IMG/VR virus record: IMGVR_UViG_3300026116_000003
Span: 1-64,000 of that record
Reading direction: 5' to 3' (one strand)
Length of the DNA stretch: 64,000 nucleotides
Source: a virus
Shown here in pieces: positions 30,401-37,568 of this stretch. Position 1 is the stretch's first letter; each line of letters starts with the position of its first letter. The notes beneath the pieces were generated by a model, which worked only from the letters and a program-made list of their open reading frames with translations, was not told where the DNA came from and did no database searches. Both the position numbers and the translations under genes were made by a program.

Positions 30401-30532
30401 AGTCGGGTGGTCAAAGTCCGGAGCTCTCAAGAAAGACTTCACCCACTCGCGGACAGATATCCCCGCTTCCACTATGTGCTTCTCGGACTTCGCTGGCTCA
30501 AAAGCGTTCGGCGTATAAATTACGTAGGCCAT
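27464..30532 (-). CDS. tail tip (J-like host specificity) protein with I-like N-terminus
   Basis: 1022 aa from ATG 30532 (MAYVIYTPNAFEP). The first 110 residues resemble a tail assembly I-type domain (VREWVKSFLRAPD, VVNGDPLLRAGWDYLLKPDD) with a hydrophobic span (WIAIISIVITIVMLGVTLLM). Then come J-like blocks (IRLAEPIECNYGRNRVYPSY, VDIFWSTYGARITDDVFFDW), and FN3-like repeats near the C-terminus (VDSVTVTQIGGVASLVQVLW). J proteins form the central tail fibre that contacts the receptor. It overlaps the NlpC/P60 gene by 13 nt, as K, I and J are arranged in lambda-like tails. Confidence 0.8.
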   Translation of the reverse strand: MAYVIYTPNAFEPAKSEKHIVEAGISVREWVKSFLRAPDFDHPTICVVNGDPLLRAGWDYLLKPDDVVNFLTLPGCPATWIAIISIVITIVMLGVTLLMSTPTPTTPGEAPASDPVYTIKGQANSIRLAEPIECNYGRNRVYPSYAARPYYEYRDNDQYQFSLFCLGQGEYEIEEIKIGDTLLSNFQEVQYEVIPPAGQVTIFPTNVYTSAEAGGQKVLAATQEDYPLPDGWIGPFVANPANTEAVQLQVDLLFPKGLYHANDDGSLSPRSITIQVQARTIDDAGDPVGAWADIFIGKQVEVYTATSRSLIWRGAPSITWVWAHTSTTYVPWAGGDPPEGTVTTVYSDAGDNDPTDREGVTKTVTTISTSTTALTITGTTTTPQRKTYRTSVTAARYEVRMRRTDTFDDSYRSGHEAEWAGMRTYLNEDPVFGAVTMLAVIIRATNNLNSQSQKQLNVLCTRKLLISRDSDGMTIILPVATRSIVWAFVDIFWSTYGARITDDVFFDWDALEALDAIYSDRGDYFDFTFRDAITVWEAARAVARVGRAVPMLVGSLISMKRDAAAEIPVTLFTPDNIIKDSFDWSIKLWDLGEFDSILMEYTDPDTGYKQEQVHATLPGGTTDRPQNIRFIGCQDRTRAYREALYLLAVDKYLRDNITFETGLEGHILSYGDLFAFAHDVPNWAQAGYIVNAIHMGDNWYNLYVSEPLDFAETAEYQIALRGRAGEVIGPFIARETSDPKQVKIQSDETAMDFLLGGQTEPMLFVFGTVAEVTRYWRVVRVEPLGGERIRISAANSNDLIYSFDSLEAPVLNLPPAAPEVPALPTVDSVTVTQIGGVASLVQVLWPPAYGAQYYIVQTSEDGENWQERGVLTRTSIQLQVLLGTFYVRVAGVNEGQGEWVYGSLEISSLAIVPTPPTALSAVIDSEESDQVCYVLSWTVPAVSNLVGWILWLSETESFDPETVTPLIDEEASEIPTSTIVCLPLDSDGAHALHYWRVSVFDANGDGAFVNITAQQTIPAYPA

Positions 30533-30966
30533 AATTTGTGACGGTAGAATTTGATGACAAAGAACCCCTTCGGCCAAAGCCAATTCAAAGAGACTGCTTC
30601 GACATTTTGCGGCTGCAAACAATGAACGACTTTGCCACCGTCAGCTGCTGCCCAAATACCGACGTGGTGCAGGATAGTATTCTTGCTCATCGCTACTCCG
30701 CACCCGTCAATCGGCTTGGCAATCTCGGTCCACGAGGCGCTTTCCTGCTCAACGATTTCCCGGAGCATCTTAGCAGCCGGCTTCGTATTCCATGGAAGCC
30801 CCGGAACTTCCGGCAGCTCGATACCAAACTCCTCTTTGTAGACGAGTCGCAAGAGTCCCCAGCAATCCACGCCTTGCTTGTCTCGACCGCCCGCTACCCA
30901 AGGAATCGACAAATACTTGTAAATCCAATGTAACTTGTTCTTTATCAATGTGTTGCTTTGACTCAT
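30520..30966 (-). CDS. NlpC/P60 tail assembly peptidase (K-like)
   Basis: 148 aa. WVAGGRDKQGVDCWGLLRLV holds the catalytic cysteine (DCWG), TILHHVGIWAA the catalytic histidine, and the fold ends in a WPKGFFVIKFYR strand. In lambda-like tails this K protein is a tail-tip peptidase that may cut peptidoglycan during infection. Order (DUF1833, K, J) matches that role. Confidence 0.85.
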   Translation of the reverse strand: MSQSNTLIKNKLHWIYKYLSIPWVAGGRDKQGVDCWGLLRLVYKEEFGIELPEVPGLPWNTKPAAKMLREIVEQESASWTEIAKPIDGCGVAMSKNTILHHVGIWAAADGGKVVHCLQPQNVEAVSLNWLWPKGFFVIKFYRHKLWPT

Positions 30967-30969
30967 ACG

Positions 30970-31086
30970 CTAAAACGCAAGGAATTGAGATTTGCGCTCG
31001 CCCGGGAGCTTCGCTAGAGATTCTTCAACCGAACGCTTGAAAATCGCTCTTAGCGCAAAATCCGTTCGAAATTCGCTTAGATTCAT
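30970..31086 (-). CDS. 38-aa peptide between tail genes
   Basis: MNLSEFRTDFALRAIFKRSV, then EESLAKLPGERKSQFLAF and a TAG stop. It fills the gap between DUF1833 and NlpC/P60 with 3-4 nt spacing on both sides. One amphipathic helix; function unknown. Confidence 0.5.
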   Translation of the reverse strand: MNLSEFRTDFALRAIFKRSVEESLAKLPGERKSQFLAF

Positions 31087-31090
31087 ACGC

Positions 31091-31594
31091 TTATCCCAAG
31101 CTCGGAAAGCGGTCCCGCGTATAGAGCTCTGAGGGGAACTTCTTGTTCACTACGTCCATGAACGTCGCTTTCCCCGTTACTTGCAATGTGCTAATTCGGA
31201 TATCTTTCAGGTAGAGAATCAGTGGCGGTATCATTTGCGGTCGTGACAAGTCGTCGCTCAAGAAAGGACGATAGACAACTTCCACCGGGACTTGCTCCGA
31301 CTTGGCAGTCTCTACGAAGTCTTTCACGCGCCGGCCTACATTGTCGATGGAAATATTGAGGCTCTGGAATCCTTGGTCGTCGGTCGGCGGCAAAGTAAAT
31401 TGGAATCCGACGGGCTCAAACTCGCGCACGTTTCCGTCTTCGTCCGTTGCCGTGATAGCTTGGTGACTACGGACAATAAAAACAGAGTCCTGCACTCCAG
31501 GCTGGCGTATCTCCAACGTATCGTAAATCACCACGCTCGAAGGGCAGGAAGCGAAAGCTTCCTTGATGGCATCTTGTAGAGAAGTGTTAGGCAT
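31091..31594 (-). CDS. DUF1833 tail protein
   Basis: 167 aa from ATG 31594 (MPNTSLQDAIKEAFASCPSS). DUF1833 features are LEIRQPGVQDSVFIVR, FEPVGFQFTLP, LNISIDNVGRRVKDFVE and VVYRPFLSDD. These proteins sit just before NlpC/P60 in lambda-like tail clusters and are thought to be tail-tip components. The start overlaps nothing; the longer frame would enter the upstream gene. Confidence 0.8.
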   Translation of the reverse strand: MPNTSLQDAIKEAFASCPSSVVIYDTLEIRQPGVQDSVFIVRSHQAITATDEDGNVREFEPVGFQFTLPPTDDQGFQSLNISIDNVGRRVKDFVETAKSEQVPVEVVYRPFLSDDLSRPQMIPPLILYLKDIRISTLQVTGKATFMDVVNKKFPSELYTRDRFPSLG

Positions 31595-31595
31595 G

Positions 31596-33305
31596 TTATG
31601 GAAGAGCTGAGAGGCGGAAGAAAGCATCCAAGTCCCCGTCGGCCGAAGTAGGGTCTACGGCTGCGTCCATCGCTTCGTCTACTGCCGCGTTGACAGCATC
31701 CGCTGTAGCGCCGGGGCCGCTTGTGTCGGGAGCTTCAATAATTATCGTCTCTCCGCCATACGTTATTTCCACCGTTCCGTTCATCGGTGGAATATCCCGC
31801 AAGACTAAAGCAGAACTGAAAATTGTATAACAGTATATCGTCGCCACTGATTCATAAATCGTATAACCGCCTCCCCAATCATCATACGGAGTAGTTCCAT
31901 GGTCGGGTTCGGGAACGCCGGGAGTAGTTACCGAGCTGCCCCGTTTGTAGCTGCTAAGCGGCACGCAATTCCCGGCGTCTTTAGCTGCCTGGGCTATAGC
32001 GAGGAGCGGGGCAATAGAACCTGGATAGCCTAAAGTTTGGCACGAGTCTCCAGCATACGTTGTGGTTTCAACTACATGATAGAAAAGCGGAGGAACACTA
32101 TCGGCTACGGGGAAACGGTGGAAGTCCGGCCCGCGGCACCCGCCTACAGAAACAGCGGCAGTCCCGAATATCATTCCGCTTTCTATCAAGTCCCACGTCC
32201 GGTCCAGCGCGATAACGAGGGGCGGCGACATACAACCGGTTCCGGTATCAATCGCCGCCGCTTTGTAGACTCCCGAAAAGCTTTCCTCCGATGGGTCTTG
32301 CGGCGTGGTTGGGCTAGAAGCGGTAGGAGTAGAGTTGTCACTGGTGACTCTTAATTCCGTGCCGGGCGGAAGGTTAAAAGTTGGCGCCCCTACTCCTGAC
32401 GCTTCGACGTTCATATCGTATCGCTCGCCAACCAACAAATAACTCCCTTCGGGAACAAGCAACGGAGCGTCAGTATGAGTCAACAAGCCCGGCGTCCCGC
32501 GCGTAGATACCGAAGCCCCGCTAAAAGAAGCAACGGTCGGAGCAGCGATATCCGGAGTGGCTACGGCAACCGCATCAGAATCTAGGCTAGTAAAGTCCCC
32601 GACTACCCGGTGAGCCCTTATGTTCCGCCCACCGTAATCGTTTTCCAAAGTAACCGAATCGACCACCGCCAAATCTTCCGGCTCCAGCAGGAGGAGCGTT
32701 TCATAGATGCCCGAGCCGGGCGCCGTCTCCACTTCTATTTCCAAAGAATCCCCGGGGCTCACATCTCCCCACGCCAGCGTAAGCGTCCGGTTGCACTCGC
32801 CCATCGTTAAGTCCAGCACCGGAATAAAAGGAATGTGGCCCGTCCCCTCCCAAGGCAAGTCGGGGTCTGCTCCCACCCAAGGAGCAAAGCTTCCCGCCCA
32901 GAAACCGGGGTTGAGAATCAGCCTGGTGGATATATCGCTCGCCAGTACAGTCGCCGTTACTTCAAACTCGTTGTCCCGTCGGCTAAATAAATACTGGCTA
33001 TCGAGGAACGCATACTCGCGGATTACTTCTGTCAGCAAGCCGGGGTTGACGTTCGGTGTATACGTAGTGGCTTCAAAGGGTAGCGAGCCGTTTTCCAAAT
33101 CCGTGTGGACATACTCTTCGAAGATTTCAAACTGGTCCAAGATAAACGTCCAAGTAACGTCAATCGTCTCCAGCGGGACCAGATACTTGCGACGGTTGCG
33201 GAGCCGGCCGGTCTCCATCTGCACAGCTTCAGAGCGCGGAGCAAACTTGGGCTGCCTGTTAATCCGGAAAACAGGCAGCGTCGAAGGCCAAACAGAAACG
33301 CTCAT
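31596..33305 (-). CDS. 569-aa minor tail protein with WPxxLP N-terminal domain
   Basis: The N-terminal 120 residues (MSVSVWPSTLPVFRINRQPK, then METGRLRNRRKYLVPLETID, VTWTFILDQFEIFEEYV) parallel the 162-aa gene at 41650-42138 (VWPTELP, YVPASVSWRLNETQYAAFQT) and look like a tail-tip ring domain. The rest is beta-rich, Thr/Pro/Gly-rich (PTASSPTTPQDPSEESFSGV) and may form a fibre or Ig-like decoration. Last residues code for an acidic helix (DAVNAAVDEAMDAAVDPTSA). Confidence 0.65.
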   Translation of the reverse strand: MSVSVWPSTLPVFRINRQPKFAPRSEAVQMETGRLRNRRKYLVPLETIDVTWTFILDQFEIFEEYVHTDLENGSLPFEATTYTPNVNPGLLTEVIREYAFLDSQYLFSRRDNEFEVTATVLASDISTRLILNPGFWAGSFAPWVGADPDLPWEGTGHIPFIPVLDLTMGECNRTLTLAWGDVSPGDSLEIEVETAPGSGIYETLLLLEPEDLAVVDSVTLENDYGGRNIRAHRVVGDFTSLDSDAVAVATPDIAAPTVASFSGASVSTRGTPGLLTHTDAPLLVPEGSYLLVGERYDMNVEASGVGAPTFNLPPGTELRVTSDNSTPTASSPTTPQDPSEESFSGVYKAAAIDTGTGCMSPPLVIALDRTWDLIESGMIFGTAAVSVGGCRGPDFHRFPVADSVPPLFYHVVETTTYAGDSCQTLGYPGSIAPLLAIAQAAKDAGNCVPLSSYKRGSSVTTPGVPEPDHGTTPYDDWGGGYTIYESVATIYCYTIFSSALVLRDIPPMNGTVEITYGGETIIIEAPDTSGPGATADAVNAAVDEAMDAAVDPTSADGDLDAFFRLSALP

Positions 33306-33347
33306 TCCACGAATCTAAATCATCTGATTAGCGATACAAGCAAGAAA

Positions 33348-33971
33348 CTAGGCAGCCTTCTTTCTCTTGTCAGCCATCTGCGTGGCGTGCGCTGCCCACC
33401 ATGCCGCCGCTACCAGCTTGCGAGCCGCGCGAGTGCGGATAAGGTAGTCAGTCCGATGCTGACGCTTTAGTTCGGGAGTAAGGCGATACCGGCCGACTCG
33501 TCGTTGAGCAAGACAAAGAGCGGAGCAAGTCGTTCGGCCTTTAGTGCACTGATTGCCGCATACGACGCACAAGCGCAGCTTTACAATACGCTTAGCTCGT
33601 GGAGTCTCTGTAATCCGTTCGGCCTTGAGCTTGGGCGCGACGGAAGGTAGCTTCGACGCTGGCTCTTCGTATTTGCGTTCCGGACGGAGATAGGACTTGG
33701 GCGTAAGCAAATGAGCTACTCGGTCGAAAGCCGCGTTGAGATTCTGCGCTTGTTCTATATTGCCGCCCTTGTCGGGGTGGTCGGTCTTTATCCGGCTCCA
33801 CCAAACCGAACGGCAATCGCGCAGTACCCAACTTCTTTCTTCCGCGTCCAGGCGGGAAAGCTCCAAACGGTTTCGCTTTATACCGAATAGAGCGAGCAAC
33901 GAAACCAACGTCATCCGGTCGATAGCAGACTTCGGCCGGATAGCTAAGCGCCGGGGAGCAGTAAGCGTCAC
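33348..33971 (-). CDS. J-domain (DnaJ-like) protein with zinc site
   Basis: 207 aa, GTG start overlapping the tailspike TGA as GTGA reversed. WWSRIKTDHPDKGGNIEQAQ carries the HPD tripeptide of J domains, which stimulate Hsp70 ATPases; helix IV follows (LNAAFDRVAHLL). The C-terminal third has CVVCGNQCTKGRTTCSALC, a likely Cys4 zinc site, and a basic tail (RTRAARKLVAAAWWAAHA). A J-protein among tail genes may recruit the host DnaK for virion assembly. Confidence 0.7.
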   Translation of the reverse strand: MTLTAPRRLAIRPKSAIDRMTLVSLLALFGIKRNRLELSRLDAEERSWVLRDCRSVWWSRIKTDHPDKGGNIEQAQNLNAAFDRVAHLLTPKSYLRPERKYEEPASKLPSVAPKLKAERITETPRAKRIVKLRLCVVCGNQCTKGRTTCSALCLAQRRVGRYRLTPELKRQHRTDYLIRTRAARKLVAAAWWAAHATQMADKRKKAA

Positions 33972-35647
33972 AGCTTTTGCGTCTCTACAATCAGAGACTT
34001 GATAAAGCCTAACGTCTGCTTGGTTTGCGGGTCCGTTGTTGCGTTCTGAGCTGCGGTAATTTGAGCGCTGAGTACTTCCAGCGGAGTCTGCGTATTCGGC
34101 ACAGGCGGAGGTGGAGGAGGCGGAGGCAGAGCAGCTGCAGTTCGTATCAAAACAAAGGCGCCGAATTCGGGGAACGTGCTAGGCACGGGCGTAGCCGCAG
34201 CACCGTAAGGAATCGAAGTCGAATGCCCAAACATATTGAGAGCTATCGTTCCGTCAGCCTGCACCGTAGCCGAGCTCACGTCTGAGTAATAGTTCTGGGC
34301 GTTACGGATATTCACAACGGTTCCGGGGAGCCAGCCGAGCGAAGCTACGTTGACAGCTAGCGCTGAAGCTTTGCTCCAGTTGTAAATACAAACATGGGCT
34401 CGATTAGCGTCATAAGCATTATTCTGCACGACGATTTTGGGGCTTGTTGGAGCAGCGCCCACCGTCGAATTCAAATCGTAGCCCGTCTTCGTGCGCCAAG
34501 CTGCCAGCGATACGGCGCCCGTTCCCATGTCGAACACGGGCGCAGTGGGCGAAGAGAAGACGTAATTATTCCGGTCAAAGCTCCAGGGGATTACTACGCC
34601 GTTATTGAGAACAAGCGATACGTTCCCGTAAGTAACGTCTGCTTCGTCAATCAGAGTGTTGCCGGTAAAAGTAAGAGTTTTCCAGCTGCCCAACCCTACT
34701 TTGCATTTCACCAAGTAGTTGTTCGTCACCACCAGGTCTCGATAGGCGTTGGCGTCGGGCTGATAAACGGTATTAAGGTCTGCTCCGTAAAAGCAGTTGT
34801 TGGTGATTTGGTTATCGACGACACGGTCAGCCACCCCGCCAGTACGAGTCCCAATAAGGACTTCTCCACGCTGGCCTTGCAGTCCAACGGCAAAGTTTTC
34901 ATCGAAGCGGAAGTGCGAGCATTCGGCGATAGAGCTTCCATACATTTGAGCGTTCCGGTCGAAAGGGGAAACGAGCAAGTTGCGCTTGATTATTTTATAG
35001 CCAGACCACGTAGCTCCGTGCTGGAGATACAAATTGTGCCCGTGCTGGTGCGTGCTTCCCTGCCAGCCGTTATTGTAAATCAAACACCCGTAAATTTCAG
35101 CTTGCTTGCTCTGCGTCCAGGCGGAGATTCCCGTGCTCAAGTCATGCACGATACAGTTCAAGATTTTAACTCCGCTACCGTAGATGTTGATTCCGTCGCT
35201 ACGGGTAAGGTCGAGTGGGAAACTCGTATCGTCGGTGGACTGCCGTTTCTCCAAAGAGCTGGAGAATACTTCCAAGTCTTGCAGCGTAACAAAGTTCCCC
35301 AGGCTGGCGTCGCTCGGGTCTCCGACTTTAATAGTCGGCCGCGCCATAGCGTGATAGCTAAGAGCCCCGCCGCCAAACGCTCCGCCGTCTATCCGAGCCT
35401 GTTCGCCCGGATAGCCGCGGAACGTGATGGGAGCGCCGGAAGAGCCGGACACACTGACGCGGAAAATATAACCCTCGTAATTCAAAGCGACGGCTTGCGG
35501 CGTATGAACGTAGACTCCGCCCCGCAACCAAACTAAATCTCCAGGCTGAACCAGCGGGCTATCGAAAGCCGTCTGCAAGTCCAGCGGGGAACTTATCAAG
35601 CCAGAGCCATTGGGAGAGCCATTCGGAGAAACGTAGAGGGTTTTCAT
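33968..35647 (-). CDS. tailspike-like right-handed beta-helix protein
   Basis: 559 aa. The N-terminus MKTLYVSPNGSPNGSGLISS begins a DUF1565/pectate-lyase-like beta-helix with regular coils (DGINIYGSGVKILNCIVHD, IYGCLIYNNGW, NNCFYGADLN). A Pro-rich linker of eight prolines (PPPPPPPP) leads to a helical C-terminal stalk (LEVLSAQITAAQNATTDPQT). Such proteins often degrade or bind surface polysaccharide; catalytic residues could not be assigned. No signal peptide. Confidence 0.65.
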   Translation of the reverse strand: MKTLYVSPNGSPNGSGLISSPLDLQTAFDSPLVQPGDLVWLRGGVYVHTPQAVALNYEGYIFRVSVSGSSGAPITFRGYPGEQARIDGGAFGGGALSYHAMARPTIKVGDPSDASLGNFVTLQDLEVFSSSLEKRQSTDDTSFPLDLTRSDGINIYGSGVKILNCIVHDLSTGISAWTQSKQAEIYGCLIYNNGWQGSTHQHGHNLYLQHGATWSGYKIIKRNLLVSPFDRNAQMYGSSIAECSHFRFDENFAVGLQGQRGEVLIGTRTGGVADRVVDNQITNNCFYGADLNTVYQPDANAYRDLVVTNNYLVKCKVGLGSWKTLTFTGNTLIDEADVTYGNVSLVLNNGVVIPWSFDRNNYVFSSPTAPVFDMGTGAVSLAAWRTKTGYDLNSTVGAAPTSPKIVVQNNAYDANRAHVCIYNWSKASALAVNVASLGWLPGTVVNIRNAQNYYSDVSSATVQADGTIALNMFGHSTSIPYGAAATPVPSTFPEFGAFVLIRTAAALPPPPPPPPVPNTQTPLEVLSAQITAAQNATTDPQTKQTLGFIKSLIVETQKL

Positions 35648-35655
35648 TTAGAGGA

Positions 35656-35686
35656 CTGGCCGGGAGTCTTTCAGTATCCCGGCCAG
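35656..35686. other. 10-bp GC-rich hairpin upstream of the tailspike gene
   Basis: CTGGCCGGGA (35656-35665) and TCCCGGCCAG (35677-35686) pair perfectly around an 11-nt loop. It has no U-tract on either strand, so a terminator is possible but not typical. It lies 9 nt before the tailspike ATG. Confidence 0.5.
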
Positions 35687-35751
35687 CATAACCTGCGGCG
35701 GAATTAGCATTTAATCTTTTTCATTTTGGTGCGCTACAGGGTGGAGGAGGG

Positions 35752-35940
35752 TTATGAAATAATACCACGCTGAGCGTCAGTCTTCGCGTATTCCTGTTCC
35801 CAAATACCTTTGACGCGATTGCGCTCAGCTTGAGCTTCTTCAGCTGTCATCTCGCCCTTTGCTTCTGCACTCTTGGTAATCGATATCCACAACTGAACCA
35901 AGTGAGTAATGGCAGAGATTATCCATTCATAGTTTTTCAT
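35752..35940 (-). CDS. 62-aa small protein with hydrophobic N-terminus
   Basis: MKNYEWIISAITHLVQLWIS, then a charged coiled coil (KSAEAKGEMTAEEAQAERNR). The N-terminus is amphipathic rather than a full membrane span. Proximity to lipoprotein and spanin-like genes makes a lysis-related role conceivable; not established. Confidence 0.5.
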   Translation of the reverse strand: MKNYEWIISAITHLVQLWISITKSAEAKGEMTAEEAQAERNRVKGIWEQEYAKTDAQRGIIS

Positions 35941-35941
35941 A

Positions 35942-36418
35942 TTATTTCTTTTCGTTGGTTTGATAACTCAGCGCAGACGCGATGGCGCTTTGCAGCACCG
36001 CGAGGATTTGCTGCAGGTTAGTTTTAGCTTCTGGAGCGCCCCGATTGCTTTGGTAAGCGACTTTCGCCTTGTCGAGGTCGTTAATCCAAGTCTCGCCGTG
36101 AGCGCGGACTTCTTCAGCGAGCTTGTGGATAGCTGGCGACTTGGCGGCGAGCGTGGCTTCATTGTTACGTTCAAACTCCATAAACGATTTGAACGTATCG
36201 GCAGCCACTTTCCCCGTTTTCTCGGCGGCCACGACAAGCTTGTCAGCTTGAGCGTCCTTATCGTAGACGCCAGTACTCGGGTTGTAAGTCCCCGTCTGCG
36301 TGCCAGCGCAGCCCGAGCAACCGACAAGGACCGCCGCCAAAGGCGGCATAAGAAGGAGGGAAGGAGTTGCGAGTGCGAGAGTCCCGGCCAGCATTAGTGA
36401 ACTTAGAAGTTTCTTCAT
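35942..36418 (-). CDS. 158-aa lipoprotein
   Basis: Signal peptide MKKLLSSLMLAGTLALATPS with a lipobox near residue 34 (AAVLVGC|SGCAG). The mature part is helical (AEKTGKVAADTFKSFMEFER) and may be periplasmic. No enzyme domain. It follows a strong terminator, so it starts its own transcript. Possible superinfection-exclusion or lysis-related lipoprotein; function not known. Confidence 0.7.
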   Translation of the reverse strand: MKKLLSSLMLAGTLALATPSLLLMPPLAAVLVGCSGCAGTQTGTYNPSTGVYDKDAQADKLVVAAEKTGKVAADTFKSFMEFERNNEATLAAKSPAIHKLAEEVRAHGETWINDLDKAKVAYQSNRGAPEAKTNLQQILAVLQSAIASALSYQTNEKK

Positions 36419-36455
36419 ATTGACATAGTAAGTTCCTTATCGACTAGAGACAAGC

Positions 36456-36497
36456 TAATAAAAAACCCGCCCAGAAGGGCCACTTCCAGACGGGTTT
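36456..36497 (-). terminator. rho-independent terminator
   Basis: On the minus strand AAACCCG (36491-36497) pairs with CGGGTTT (36463-36469), extended inwards by partly paired arms, and is followed by TTTATTAG. It lies between the 56-aa gene and the lipoprotein gene. Confidence 0.75.
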
Positions 36498-36511
36498 GAA
36501 CACCCAGACTT

Positions 36512-36682
36512 TCAGAGCTGTTTTTTTCTAGTGGCTGGCAGCTCTGTTTGACCAGTCACTAATTTTGAAGCTCTATCGATACGCGGCGGCGGAAGGCGGT
36601 CGAGTTTATCCAAAATCTTCCTTACGTCCCTAGCTAGCTGGTCGATTGCGTCCAGCATCCGTTGTTCTTCGTTAGAGGTCAC
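36512..36682 (-). CDS. 56-aa coiled-coil ORF (GTG start)
   Basis: GTG at 36682 overlaps the TGA of the secreted-protein gene. The frame reads TSNEEQRMLDAIDQLARDV, RKILDKLDRLPPPRIDRASK and ends TRKKQL. The 3' part also encodes two mutually exclusive hairpins (36513-36546 and 36529-36561) before the terminator. Confidence 0.5.
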   Translation of the reverse strand: MTSNEEQRMLDAIDQLARDVRKILDKLDRLPPPRIDRASKLVTGQTELPATRKKQL

Positions 36683-37185
36683 GGTTCGAGGAGCCGGAGG
36701 AACAGCTGGTTAGAGTTTGTAGGGAAGCACTCAGCCCACTGATAATAAGTAGAGTTGTTAAGCACTTGCCCATCTACCCACGCCACTAAGTCAGTACTCC
36801 GTTGCACGCGCCACACGGCCAGCGGGTCGGCGTTAGTTACCATAACTGAAATGCAGCCGTTGGTCATCGGCTCCAGCACAAGCGCCGTCGGGTCGAAGCG
36901 GTGGGCAGTAACCGTAATCACCCCGCTCCCTCCGGTATAGGGGACGCTGATAGACGTAGGGGTGATAGTGAATACGCAGTTAGTCGGTAGAGCAGCTGAG
37001 CGGAAAGTACGCGTCGGAATCGCTGGAGCTTGAGCTACCTGAATGGGAATAGCGTAAAGCGGAGTATGCGTAGCCGCCAGCATCTCCCGCACCGGCCGAG
37101 CCGGAATCCGTAGCTGCGCGACGGCTTCAAGTATAAACGCAAAGCAGATTATTATTCCGGCCAGTCGAAGTAGGTTATTTTTCAT
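36679..37185 (-). CDS. secreted 168-aa protein with RSTDLVAW-type C-terminal module
   Basis: Signal peptide MKNNLLRLAGIIICFAFILE, then AVAQLRIPARPVR. A beta-rich middle (VFTITPTSISVPYTGGSGVI) leads to a C-terminal module VWRVQRSTDLVAWVDGQVL then NQLFLRLLEP. The RSTDL..W ... F(Y)R pattern is one I associate with secreted proteins of Verrucomicrobiota; if right, it hints at the host clade. Start overlaps the response-regulator TGA. Confidence 0.6.
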   Translation of the reverse strand: MKNNLLRLAGIIICFAFILEAVAQLRIPARPVREMLAATHTPLYAIPIQVAQAPAIPTRTFRSAALPTNCVFTITPTSISVPYTGGSGVITVTAHRFDPTALVLEPMTNGCISVMVTNADPLAVWRVQRSTDLVAWVDGQVLNNSTYYQWAECFPTNSNQLFLRLLEP

Positions 37186-37568
37186 TTTGTATTTGTATGC
37201 ACCCAAAAATCAACGATGTGTTTGACGGACTTGCTAAACTGAGTAAAGTCAATGGACTTGATTACATAGGCATTAGTTCCGGCTCGATAGCAGTTTTCAA
37301 TATCTAAGGGACTGCTGGACGAAGAAAATACCACTATCGGCAAGCTGTACGAGTTAGCGCGAAGAGCCTTGACCAGCTCCAGCCCGCTTAATTGCGGGAG
37401 GTGCAAATCGATAATCACAACCGAAGGCAAATTAGAGCACTCGCGCAAGTAACTCACTGCTTGGGGACCGTCGATAACAAATGTAATTCGCTCTTTGTGC
37501 TCCCACTGGGACAAGATAGATTGGATTAAAAGCCGGTCTCTCGTATTGTCTTCTACGAATAAAATCAT
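37182..37568 (-). CDS. single-domain response regulator (CheY/Rcp1-like)
   Basis: 128 aa, one receiver domain and no output domain. The acidic pair is E6/D7 (ILFVEDN), the phosphoacceptor D54 (VVIIDLHLPQLSG), the Ser/Thr position S82-S84 (VFSSSSS) and the invariant Lys K104 (AYVIKSI). All catalytic residues are present, so the fold should be phosphorylated by a host histidine kinase. It has ATGA overlaps with both neighbours. A phage copy could rewire or titrate host signalling. Confidence 0.85.
   Translation of the reverse strand: MILFVEDNTRDRLLIQSILSQWEHKERITFVIDGPQAVSYLRECSNLPSVVIIDLHLPQLSGLELVKALRANSYSLPIVVFSSSSSPLDIENCYRAGTNAYVIKSIDFTQFSKSVKHIVDFWVHTNTK

Noticed and set aside
37182-37568. 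Prophage or host DNA contamination around the response regulator
   Set aside because: The gene shares ATGA overlaps with both phage neighbours, so it is part of the phage transcription unit.
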